Shown here: one piece after another, positions 1 through 7,767 of the stretch
How positions within the stretch are numbered: the stretch's first letter is position 1
Layout of the letters: each line of letters begins with the position of its first letter
Origin: CAZNXJ01 sp964577115
GTDB taxonomy: Bacteria; Planctomycetota; Planctomycetia; Pirellulales; Pirellulaceae
Length of the DNA stretch: 64,000 nucleotides
Reading direction: 5' to 3'
Assembly (NCBI GenBank): GCA_964577115.1
Contig: CAZNXJ010000022.1
Coordinates: 1 to 64,000, forward strand
Program-made: the position numbers and the translations under genes
The notes under the pieces: model-generated
The model's input: the letters and a program-made list of their open reading frames with translations, nothing else
Told to the model about the DNA's origin: nothing
Database searches by the model: none

Positions 1-93
<93 letters not shown>

Positions 94-171
94 ATGGCCG
101 GCCATAACGATTAGCCGCTTCGGGCCGGATTTTCCGGCGGCTCGCATGGGCGGTGCTGTACTAGAGTTGTA

Positions 172-1335
172 ATGCGTCGCATGAGTCTCATCGCTGCACT
201 GCTGGAGTCGTTCGCCGTGGGTGTGTTGTCGCGCTGGTATCGTTTTGGCCTCTTGTCAGCGTTTCGACTCGGGACGACCGCGATGATCGGATTCGCGGCT
301 ATGGGCCTGGTGACCCTCGGAACGCGAGCGGCAGAAGGAACGATCGCTGTCGAAGTCAAAGGCGAGCGGATCGAAGGGCAGCCGCTGGCATGGAGCAGTT
401 CTCGGGTCTCGCTGCTAGCACGCGATGGCCGGCTTGTGCAATTCGCTCCGAACGAAGCACGCAACAGCCGGCGTGTCTCCGACCGCTTCGTCAGCTATTC
501 GCCGAGCGAAATGCGCGCGAGGCTCCAAAGGGAATTCGGTCAGCAATTCGAGGTGTCAGGCACCGGGCATTTCCTGGTTGTGCATCCCCGCGGAACACGC
601 GACCAGTGGGCGATGCGCTTTGAAGAGCTTTATCGCTCGTTTGTCCACTACTTCAACGTCCGCGGTTTTCGGCTGGACGAGCCGCAATTTCCGCTCGTCG
701 CCGTCGTGTTTCGCACGCAGGGCGAGTACCTCGAGTACGCTCGGCGGTATGAAACCGCCGTCTCGCCGCAGGTCGTCGGCTTTTACTCGGGGGCGAGCAA
801 CCGGATTGTGATGTACGACGAATCCGGCGGCCGCTCGGCCCCTTCGCCTTCCAACCTGGAAACATTGATCCACGAGGCAGCTCATCAAAGTGCCTTTAAC
901 ACTGGCATCCACAATCGCTACTGGCCGCCGCCGCGCTGGGTCTGCGAGGGCCTGGGGATGCTCTTTGAAGCGCCGGGCGTTCACGACTCTCGGACATACA
1001 AAAATTTGCAGGACCGAATTAATCGGCACCGGCTCGAACGCTACCGGCGTTACCTGGTCAAACGTCCCCCGGATGCGCTCGTGAATTTCCTGATGAGCGA
1101 CCGGCTCTTCCAAACCGATCCCGACGCCGCGTATGCCGAAGCCTGGGCGCTGACATTTTTCCTCTGCGAAACACGGCCGAAGCAGTACTATCAGTACTTG
1201 AAAGCGACTGCCGGTCCGGATGCGGCGACCGCGAATGAATCCGGTGAGGAGCGTCTTGCACGCTTCCTCGGCGTATTCCAGACCGACCTCAAGCTACTCG
1301 AGGCCCACTACCAGCGCTTTATCGCTCAGCTGTAG
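172..1335 (+). CDS. DUF1570-family putative zinc metalloprotease, exported or membrane-anchored
   Basis: This 387-residue protein resembles DUF1570 proteins, a planctomycete-rich family. A gluzincin-like motif HEAAH sits at residues 234-238, followed by WVCEGLG, whose Glu259 could be the third zinc ligand. The N-terminus has a hydrophobic stretch around residues 38-54 ending in TRAAEG, which suggests a signal peptide or anchor. Protease activity is inferred from the motif only. The start is uncertain: ATG 172 has a weak ribosome site, and ATG 283 would begin just before the hydrophobic segment. It is convergent with the QueD-like gene, 79 bp away. Confidence 0.75.
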   Translation: MRRMSLIAALLESFAVGVLSRWYRFGLLSAFRLGTTAMIGFAAMGLVTLGTRAAEGTIAVEVKGERIEGQPLAWSSSRVSLLARDGRLVQFAPNEARNSRRVSDRFVSYSPSEMRARLQREFGQQFEVSGTGHFLVVHPRGTRDQWAMRFEELYRSFVHYFNVRGFRLDEPQFPLVAVVFRTQGEYLEYARRYETAVSPQVVGFYSGASNRIVMYDESGGRSAPSPSNLETLIHEAAHQSAFNTGIHNRYWPPPRWVCEGLGMLFEAPGVHDSRTYKNLQDRINRHRLERYRRYLVKRPPDALVNFLMSDRLFQTDPDAAYAEAWALTFFLCETRPKQYYQYLKATAGPDAATANESGEERLARFLGVFQTDLKLLEAHYQRFIAQL

Positions 1336-1354
1336 ACGAAAAGGGCGGAAGGTT

Positions 1355-1423
1355 GAACGATGAAGGAGGAAGTAAGAGGGGTGGTTCCTGGAGCTTTCCC
1401 CCTTTCGCCTCTTTTCATCGCTC
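1355..1423. terminator. Imperfect inverted repeat between convergent genes
   Basis: A purine-rich left arm (1355-1381, beginning gaacgatgaaggagg) pairs imperfectly with a right arm (1398-1423, ending ttttcatcgctc). The right arm runs into the last codons of the QueD-like gene. It lies where two convergent genes end, so a bidirectional terminator is plausible. No clean T-tract follows either arm. A compositionally similar element occurs at 51569-51662. Confidence 0.4.
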
Positions 1424-1864
1424 GTGAAGGATGGCGCTACTGATGGCGGCTTCGCTACAGGCTTCGTCGGTTTCCCAGATCACGACTTTGGTAACCGTGA
1501 CGTTCATGTCGCGAAACAGCTCGGGCGCGACCTCTTCGAGCAGGTAGCGGGCCATGTTTTCGGCCGTCGGGTTGTACGGCAGCAAGTAGCATCGGCTCGG
1601 CTGCACGCTGCGAATCGCTGCGATGCCGTTCTCATCCTCGGCGTTCAGCAGGAACGCGTGGTCCCAGTGTTCGTCGATCCAGCCCTTGAGAATGCGTTTG
1701 AGATCGGCGAAGTCGATCACGCGTCCCACTGCATCCACTTGCTCGCCGGTCACGTAGAAATCGGCGACGTAGTTGTGGCCGTGAAAGAACTCGCATTTTC
1801 CGCCGTGGCGGTACAGGCGATGCCCCGCACAGAACTTGATGCGGCGCATGATGGTCAATGACAT
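1415..1864 (-). CDS. queD: 6-pyruvoyl-tetrahydropterin synthase / QueD family protein
   Basis: A 149-residue protein of the 6-pyruvoyltetrahydropterin synthase/6-carboxytetrahydropterin synthase family, which makes the pterin precursor of queuosine in bacteria. Zinc-ligand histidines are visible at His15 (FCAGHRL) and His28/His30 (FHGHNY). Cys24 is placed for the catalytic cysteine, DH occurs at 68-69, the NPTAENMA motif at 98-105, and a late Glu131 in WETDE. The start at 1864 gives the usual family length and has a GAGG ribosome site; the longer upstream reading adds an unrelated basic stretch. No other queuosine gene is nearby, so a pterin role instead of QueD cannot be excluded. Confidence 0.88.
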   Translation of the reverse strand: MSLTIMRRIKFCAGHRLYRHGGKCEFFHGHNYVADFYVTGEQVDAVGRVIDFADLKRILKGWIDEHWDHAFLLNAEDENGIAAIRSVQPSRCYLLPYNPTAENMARYLLEEVAPELFRDMNVTVTKVVIWETDEACSEAAISSAILHER

Positions 1865-2043
1865 AACGGAGAATTCCTCTGCAGCGGCCGTGCGGCGAAA
1901 GACCGAACGCGCCGCACAATGAAATGTCGCCCGGATCCCCCCAAAAGGCAATCCCTCTGCCAAGACAGCGATTTCCAGGCGACGATAGATAGGTCGTCTG
2001 ACCTCGCTCCCAGCCGAGCTTCCGCCAACTCGGAGTACACCCT

Positions 2044-2886
2044 GTGCCGTACGTCGCCGCCGCGCTGCTAACTGCCGTGATCGCTCACGATTTGCCACCC
2101 GGCGTCGTCGAGCGTGCGGTTCAGGTTACTGTCCGCTCGGACGCGATCGAGGTCCAGTACCAGTTCGGGATGAATGAGCAGACGCTGCGTGCTCGGCTGC
2201 TGGACGCCGGTCACACACCCGCGGAACCGCTCGAGGCCCTGGAGCAGCAGTACCTCGAATACGCCGCGCGCGTGCTCCCTAAGCAGCTCGAACTTCTCCT
2301 CGACGGCCGTCCCGTCGAACCGTCCTCCATCACATCGCAGCTGATCTACCAGCATCACCTGCAGTTCGAACTGCAATTCGAAGTTCCCTGGACGCCGCAG
2401 CAGCGCGAAACCGAATTTGTCCTGCGCGATAGGAATTTTCCCGAGCTTCCGGGACACTCTCGCCTGGCGATGCGTAGCCGAGGTGCCGCGCAAGTGATAT
2501 CCGACGTGGCACCGATCCTGGTCCGCGCGCCGCGACTGGCCACGGGCGGGGATCCGCTGCGCCCGGGTCAGCGCGCCGCACCGACAATCACGGCCAGGCT
2601 CGTCGAGCCTTCCCTGCCGATGGAAGTGGTCGCGGACGAGCCCGCGGGGGGCGGGACGATCGACGCGAAGGGCCAAGCTGCTGACGGAGCTACAGCAAGC
2701 GAAGGGTCCGCTGAGGATGCCGAGCCGCAAGCGGCACACGGCGAATCGACCGAGGTGGCCGATCAGCCGCGAAGCGACGAAGACGAGAAAGTGGATTCGA
2801 GCGAACCTGCGCTACCACGGTGGCTCGTGGTCACCGGCCTCGTCGTGTTGACTCTGATTACCTTGCCGCTATTGCTTCGGCGGTGA
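2044..2886 (+). CDS. Unknown exported protein with acidic linker and C-terminal membrane anchor
   Basis: I do not recognise this 280-residue protein. GTG start, with GGAG eight bases upstream. A short hydrophobic N-terminus (residues 1-14) may be a signal peptide. Residues about 20-165 look like a folded, beta-rich domain. Residues about 205-255 are an Ala/Glu/Asp/Gly-rich low-complexity linker. A final hydrophobic helix at about 258-277, ending in LLLRR, is a tail anchor with a positive inside end. This is type-I topology: domain outside, linker, single membrane span. It is divergent from the QueD-like gene (179 bp between starts). Confidence 0.6.
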   Translation: MPYVAAALLTAVIAHDLPPGVVERAVQVTVRSDAIEVQYQFGMNEQTLRARLLDAGHTPAEPLEALEQQYLEYAARVLPKQLELLLDGRPVEPSSITSQLIYQHHLQFELQFEVPWTPQQRETEFVLRDRNFPELPGHSRLAMRSRGAAQVISDVAPILVRAPRLATGGDPLRPGQRAAPTITARLVEPSLPMEVVADEPAGGGTIDAKGQAADGATASEGSAEDAEPQAAHGESTEVADQPRSDEDEKVDSSEPALPRWLVVTGLVVLTLITLPLLLRR

Positions 2887-3014
2887 GCGTGGCTGCCCCC
2901 GGCCGAGAAGACCGATGGCGCCCGAAGCGGCCCGGCAGCCGCTCGCGGTGTGTTACCGCCAGGGCTGCCGGGGAACGGTTGCAGCGGACGCTTTCGTCGC
3001 CGCTTACGCCGCCA

Positions 3015-4859
3015 TTACGGCTCGGACGGCGGCTGCGTCGCGATGGCGAACAGACGCGAGCGATCCGAAATGAACATCACGCCGTTGGCGATCGTTGGTG
3101 TCGAGTACAACGACGAGGGGAAGATGATCTCGGCGAGCTTCTTCATTTCCTTGCCGGTCGCGAAGATCGACAAGTCGCCATCCTCGTCGCCGATGAAGAC
3201 CTTGCCGTCCGCGACCATGGGCGAGCCCCACACGGCGGATAGAAGGTCGGCTTCCCAGTAGCGCTGGCCCGTTTCGAAATCGATGCAATGCAAGCGGCCG
3301 GAAAGGTCGGCAGCATACACCAGGCCGTCGTGAACGGCGGGCGTCGAGATCGTACGGCGGAAGATGAACGACTCGGCCTTACCCGTCACCGAACCATCGG
3401 TATCGAAGCCGCCATAGTGCCAGATCTGCGCCGAGTTGGGGTTGGGTTCCCCTTGACCGTCGCCGTCTTCGTCCAGCACCGGGCTGACGTCGCCGGTCTT
3501 CGTCGCGTCCACGCGGTACATGTGACCGACGCCCTCGCCGTGCTCGGGGTCTTGTCCCACGGCCACGATCACGCTGTTCTCGATGAACACTGGCGTGCTG
3601 ATGATCTCGTTGCGAGTTCCCCGGCCACCGAGCTCATACACGGCGTCCTTGGGATTGCAGTCGAACTTCCAGATCAGCTCGCCGTTCGTCGCATTGAACG
3701 CATACAACCATCCGTCGCCGCCCGGGAAATAGACCTGCGGCACACCGTCGACAATGCCGATAGTCGGCGAGCTCCATTGGCCGTGCAGAATCCGGTCCTC
3801 CGGGGAACCGTCTTCCCACACCACTTCGCCAGTCATCTTATTCACGCAGATAAACGACGGAGCACGCGGGGACGGGATTTCCAGGTGAGCTTCGTCCACG
3901 CCGTTTGAGGTGACCACGTACACGTAGTCCCCGAAGATAACCGGCGAGCTCGTCGCCAGGTTATGCGGAAACACACCCAGCTCTTCCATCATGTCGAGTG
4001 ACCAGATGATGTCGGCGTCCTGCTTCTCCTTGTCGACCTCGTCCTGGTACTCGCCGTCGTTCTCGTCGTCGTAAAATCCCTCGGCGTCCAGGCACATCAG
4101 CTCGCAGCGGTTCGTCACCACATAGACGCGGTTGTCTTCGACGGCGACGCTCGAGCAGATTCCCTGGAGCGGCCAGTCGTTAACGCGCCCGGTTTCGAGC
4201 TTATTGCGCGTCAGCTGCCAGAGGAACTCGCCGGTTTTCTCGTCGAAGCACAAGACGCATCCTCGGTCGCCCTTGTGCTGCGGCCGGTACTCGCCGCCGT
4301 TATTCGTTCCCACATACACGCGGCCGTTCGCCACGACCGGGTTGCCATAGGTCTGCGAACCGAGCTTTGCGGTCCAGAGGATGTTCTTGGCTTCATCGGG
4401 GTTCGTCGACGGCACGAAATCGATCGAGATGCCGGTCGTGGCATTGATCATATTCCGTGCGATCGTGCCGCCCCACATCGGCCAATCCCCGGTGACGACT
4501 CGGTCGCCCGACGCCGGAGCACTATCGGCCTGCGACGCACTGTCGCTCTGCGAATCGTCGGCGTCCGCATCCTCGGCCGCGTCCGCTGCATCCGAGTCCA
4601 ACGCGTCCGCCGCGGCTTCTTCCTCCACCGCTTCATCTTCGGCTGCCTCAAGCGCGGCGGCATCGTCGGCGGCTTCTTCGTCCGCGGCTTCTTCGTCAGC
4701 GACGTCGCTCGCTTCTTCGGTCACACCCGCCAGTTCGGCTTCGGTGCTGACCTCGGAAGTCGCATCCGCCGCGGTTGGGTCCGGCGTACAGCCTAGCGTG
4801 AAGGCCATCAGGGCGCAGACGCATAGGCAGCCGCCAATATGAAAAAAATGCTTAGTCAT
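3015..4859 (-). CDS. Lipoprotein with acidic spacer and PQQ-type beta-propeller
   Basis: This 614-residue lipoprotein has a signal peptide ending in a lipobox, TLGC, with Cys24 to be lipidated. Residues about 31-110 form an Ala/Glu/Asp-rich low-complexity spacer. The rest is a PQQ-like beta-propeller with repeated strands such as GRVYVGT, DNRVYVVTNR and GKVFIGDEDGD, each followed by a Trp-containing strand. No PQQ-dehydrogenase active site was identified, so it is probably a WD40-like scaffold or binding protein on the outside of a membrane. Its ATG overlaps the stop of the upstream propeller gene by four bases (ATGA), so the two are translationally coupled. Confidence 0.88.
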   Translation of the reverse strand: MTKHFFHIGGCLCVCALMAFTLGCTPDPTAADATSEVSTEAELAGVTEEASDVADEEAADEEAADDAAALEAAEDEAVEEEAAADALDSDAADAAEDADADDSQSDSASQADSAPASGDRVVTGDWPMWGGTIARNMINATTGISIDFVPSTNPDEAKNILWTAKLGSQTYGNPVVANGRVYVGTNNGGEYRPQHKGDRGCVLCFDEKTGEFLWQLTRNKLETGRVNDWPLQGICSSVAVEDNRVYVVTNRCELMCLDAEGFYDDENDGEYQDEVDKEKQDADIIWSLDMMEELGVFPHNLATSSPVIFGDYVYVVTSNGVDEAHLEIPSPRAPSFICVNKMTGEVVWEDGSPEDRILHGQWSSPTIGIVDGVPQVYFPGGDGWLYAFNATNGELIWKFDCNPKDAVYELGGRGTRNEIISTPVFIENSVIVAVGQDPEHGEGVGHMYRVDATKTGDVSPVLDEDGDGQGEPNPNSAQIWHYGGFDTDGSVTGKAESFIFRRTISTPAVHDGLVYAADLSGRLHCIDFETGQRYWEADLLSAVWGSPMVADGKVFIGDEDGDLSIFATGKEMKKLAEIIFPSSLYSTPTIANGVMFISDRSRLFAIATQPPSEP

Positions 4860-7132
4860 TGGCTTCCCTCGGTCACGGACACATTGTCGAAATACGCATC
4901 GGTGAAGAAGTAGTTGTACAGCCCGGGGCTGCCTTCACCATTGGGGTGGGGATCAAACGCTTCGATCGTCCACGCTTCTGGTTCCTGTTCGTCGCGTGGC
5001 CAAACTTTCCCACGCACCTGGCATCCGCCTTCGACCGGATCCACCCGGAGTTTCATGCGGTACCACACGTTCGGTTCGCTCTTGAACCGAATTTCCTTGT
5101 CCATGCGAATGTGCGGCGGCCAGGTCGTGAGCGCCAACTTCTGGGTGTTGCCTTTCAGAATCAGATTGTAGCGTTCGGCCGTCAGCCCGACGTTGGACAT
5201 CTGTCGGCGTTGTTCCTTGAGCATCGTGTCGGCCTGGATGGTGTAGCCGGACATTGTCGGCGGACCCAGCCAGACGTAGGTGCTCGGGCGTCCGCGCACG
5301 GGCAGGATCTTCAGCGCGACATTGCCATCCACCGGCTCGGCGTCGAACGCGACTCCGCCGGCGACCCACGTAGGAGGTGCGTCGTCCTTGGCGTAGTCAT
5401 CAAAGTTCCACTCCCAGGGGAGATTGGGGAACACGCGGATCCGTGCCTTGGCCACGACGTCGCCCACTTTGGCCATGATATTTCCGCCCTGCTCGCCGGC
5501 ATCCATAGGGACCTCGACCTGGTTGCCGCTGAGATGGACTTGCGAAAGCGGGAAGTCGGGATCGATTTCCAGCGTCGGTTCGAGCGTCTTCAAGAACCGG
5601 CCGTTCGCGTCGTAGGCACGCAGCTCATACTTCACCGACTCGCCGGGACGCAACATGACTTCATAGGGGACGAGGTGGAGCTTCGCGATCTCGTCGCTTG
5701 GAGCCACCTCTTCGGGCATCGGCGGGATGGGGTCGGAGGGATGGTCTTCATCCGGATTGCCGATGCAGATCGTGCGGTCGCGGGTCACGAAGTAAATCCG
5801 TCCGTCGGCAATGGCCGGCGAGGCGTAGATTTCATCCGTGTTATCGCCGCTTGGCGACATGAGCTCGACGTGCGAGAGCGATTCGCATTTCTCACGACTC
5901 GGCCGCAGGATGTGGATGTTGCCGTTCACTTCCATGACGTAGATCTTGCCGTCGGCCCAGACGGGTGAGCCCTTGCCGACGGTACCGAGTTTGTGTTCCC
6001 AAAGGAACTCGCCCGTTGCACTGTCATACGCCAGGAGGCTGCCGGTATCGCTGACGGCGTAGAGGATGCCGTCCTTGAGCAGCAGGCTAGCGTAACCGAC
6101 CTTGATGTCGTCCACGCGCCAGACGCTGTGGGTTTCCGTGATGTTGCCGCGCCCCGAGGCGTCGATGCACTGGATGCGGCCGAACAAGTTGTTGTCGACG
6201 TTATCTTCACCGTGCGCGATGTAAACGTATTTGCCGTCTACGACAGGCGATACGTTCGTCGCTCGGCGACCCATGAAGAACACCCACAGCGGTTCGCCGG
6301 TCCGCGCGTTCATCGCATAGCAGTGGCCGTCGGATGTGCCACCGATCAGCATCCGAACGCCTTCGATGACGGCCACGATCGGAGTCGAGTAGTTCGTGTC
6401 TTTCGGCACCAGCAGCGTCGGGTCCTGCGGCGGCGGTTCATTGCGTACCTTGAAGATGTCGCCCGGCGCCGATGCCCACAGCAGGTCGCCAGTGCGCTTG
6501 TCGAACGCGTAATAGCGGTGCTTGGAAGGCGGCTGTCCGTGTTCGCCCCAGTTGAGCGACAGGAAACTAACGATCACGCGGTCTTCGTCGATGATGGGCG
6601 TGTGCGTACGTCCGCCGTAGCCGGAGACGCGCCCGAACTCTTCGAACAGCGAGCGTTCCCAGAGCACTTCGCCATCGGCACTGTAGCAGCGGAACAGACC
6701 GCTGACCGAATGCACGTAAACGTTCCCCGTTTCAGGATCGCCGACCATGCTGGCCCAGCCAATGCGGCTCTGGGGGATATCCGTCTGGAAGACGTTAAAT
6801 TCGTCCCGCCAGAGGATTTCGCCCGTTTTCGCATCCCAGCACACAACCTGCTCACGCGCATGGATCCGTTCGTTTGGATCATTGATGTTGTGATGCGTGC
6901 GGCAGTTCAGATACATCCGTCCATTCAGGATGATCGGAGTCGAACGGCCGCCGATTTCCGAGACCCACAGCACGTTCTTGCCGCTGGTGTTCGTGTCGAG
7001 CGACCAGTCGTCGACGAGGTTCTTTTCACGACTGATCCCGTTCTGTTCCGGGCCACGCCAATGAGCCCAGTCGTTGGCCATCGCCGGGAGCGAGCACAAC
7101 AGCACGCTCCAGAAAATGAAGGCGTTTCGCAT
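4856..7132 (-). CDS. Secreted PQQ-type beta-propeller protein with C-terminal jelly-roll-like domain
   Basis: A 758-residue exported protein. The start at 7132 is chosen because AAGGAG lies five bases upstream and the protein then opens with a good signal peptide (MRNAFIFWSVLLCSLPAMA). WAHWRGPEQNG is the usual opening of planctomycete PQQ-like propellers. Propeller repeats run to about residue 480 (GRMYLNCRTH, GNVYVHSVSG, KYVYIAHGED, GKIYVMEVNG, GRIYFVTRDR). The last ~180 residues (from WEWNFDDY) look like a concanavalin/DUF1080-like sandwich. It is the first gene of an ATGA-coupled pair with the lipoprotein propeller. The ligand is unknown. Confidence 0.88.
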   Translation of the reverse strand: MRNAFIFWSVLLCSLPAMANDWAHWRGPEQNGISREKNLVDDWSLDTNTSGKNVLWVSEIGGRSTPIILNGRMYLNCRTHHNINDPNERIHAREQVVCWDAKTGEILWRDEFNVFQTDIPQSRIGWASMVGDPETGNVYVHSVSGLFRCYSADGEVLWERSLFEEFGRVSGYGGRTHTPIIDEDRVIVSFLSLNWGEHGQPPSKHRYYAFDKRTGDLLWASAPGDIFKVRNEPPPQDPTLLVPKDTNYSTPIVAVIEGVRMLIGGTSDGHCYAMNARTGEPLWVFFMGRRATNVSPVVDGKYVYIAHGEDNVDNNLFGRIQCIDASGRGNITETHSVWRVDDIKVGYASLLLKDGILYAVSDTGSLLAYDSATGEFLWEHKLGTVGKGSPVWADGKIYVMEVNGNIHILRPSREKCESLSHVELMSPSGDNTDEIYASPAIADGRIYFVTRDRTICIGNPDEDHPSDPIPPMPEEVAPSDEIAKLHLVPYEVMLRPGESVKYELRAYDANGRFLKTLEPTLEIDPDFPLSQVHLSGNQVEVPMDAGEQGGNIMAKVGDVVAKARIRVFPNLPWEWNFDDYAKDDAPPTWVAGGVAFDAEPVDGNVALKILPVRGRPSTYVWLGPPTMSGYTIQADTMLKEQRRQMSNVGLTAERYNLILKGNTQKLALTTWPPHIRMDKEIRFKSEPNVWYRMKLRVDPVEGGCQVRGKVWPRDEQEPEAWTIEAFDPHPNGEGSPGLYNYFFTDAYFDNVSVTEGSQ

Positions 7133-7290
7133 GATTACTCCTTCACGAGGCGGCGGAGGGGCGAAACGGCGGAACCGCTCCATCTCCGTCGCAAGTCACG
7201 GTGGGACTTCGAGGTAGGATGGCGACCATTCTAATGGAGTCGTGCGGCTGGTGCCAATTAGCCTGACTTTGCGGGCAGCCGCAGGCGAGC

Positions 7291-7614
7291 TTAACCAGAC
7301 ACAACGCGGCCTAATTCGCGGAGCAGTTCGAACGTATAAATGCCGCTGTCGCAGCCGTGATTGAAACGAATATGGTAGGCGTATGTCCCGACAGGCGACA
7401 TGCGAACAAGCTGAAGCGGCTGTGTTTGCTCGGGTGTCAGCACTGGCAGCTGACCCGGCAGGGGCGTTTGGCGACGCTTTTCGCGGCAGGTGGCGCAGGG
7501 GCACTGCTCCTGAAGCTCGGTATACGAGTACTCCCGCCGCTCGCCGTCATCCCACGTGATGACGAGCCGCTGCCGCGCTTCGTCCTTTTCGAGCCCGACA
7601 GGATACCTGGCCAT
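7291..7614 (-). CDS. DUF971 (GBBH-like N-terminal) domain protein
   Basis: A 107-residue protein with the DUF971 / gamma-butyrobetaine-hydroxylase-like N-terminal fold. Typical features are an early strand with WDDG and then Y(T)ELQEQCPCATCRE, whose three cysteines suit metal binding, and a C-terminal block YHIRFNHGCDSGIYTFELLREL. Standalone members are common and are often linked to Fe-S protein biogenesis, but no function follows from this context. It is close to full family length. No convincing ribosome site precedes the ATG. Confidence 0.85.
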   Translation of the reverse strand: MARYPVGLEKDEARQRLVITWDDGERREYSYTELQEQCPCATCREKRRQTPLPGQLPVLTPEQTQPLQLVRMSPVGTYAYHIRFNHGCDSGIYTFELLRELGRVVSG

Positions 7615-7767
7615 CTTCGCCCGTTTCGTGTCTTTGTTCCTGGCAGCACTGACCGCCGCCGCCCGTACTTTCCAAGCCTATTACACCATTATAATCGCGC
7701 CCGCAGCGTCTCGGTGATGGGCCCGCGCTTTGGTGGCGGCCGCGCTGGCAAAACACGAGCACGACCG

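Noticed and set aside
1865..2098. Longer QueD start at 2098
   Set aside because: The added residues are basic and unrelated to the family and would overlap the divergent gene; GAGG marks 1864.
4859..5968. 369-codon ORF on the plus strand
   Set aside because: It is antisense to the second propeller gene, whose signal peptide and repeats are convincing.
5993..7234. 413-codon ORF on the plus strand antisense to the propeller gene
   Set aside because: It mirrors the codon structure of the clear propeller gene on the other strand, has no recognisable domain, and is Arg/Val/Asp/His-rich, as expected for a GC shadow.
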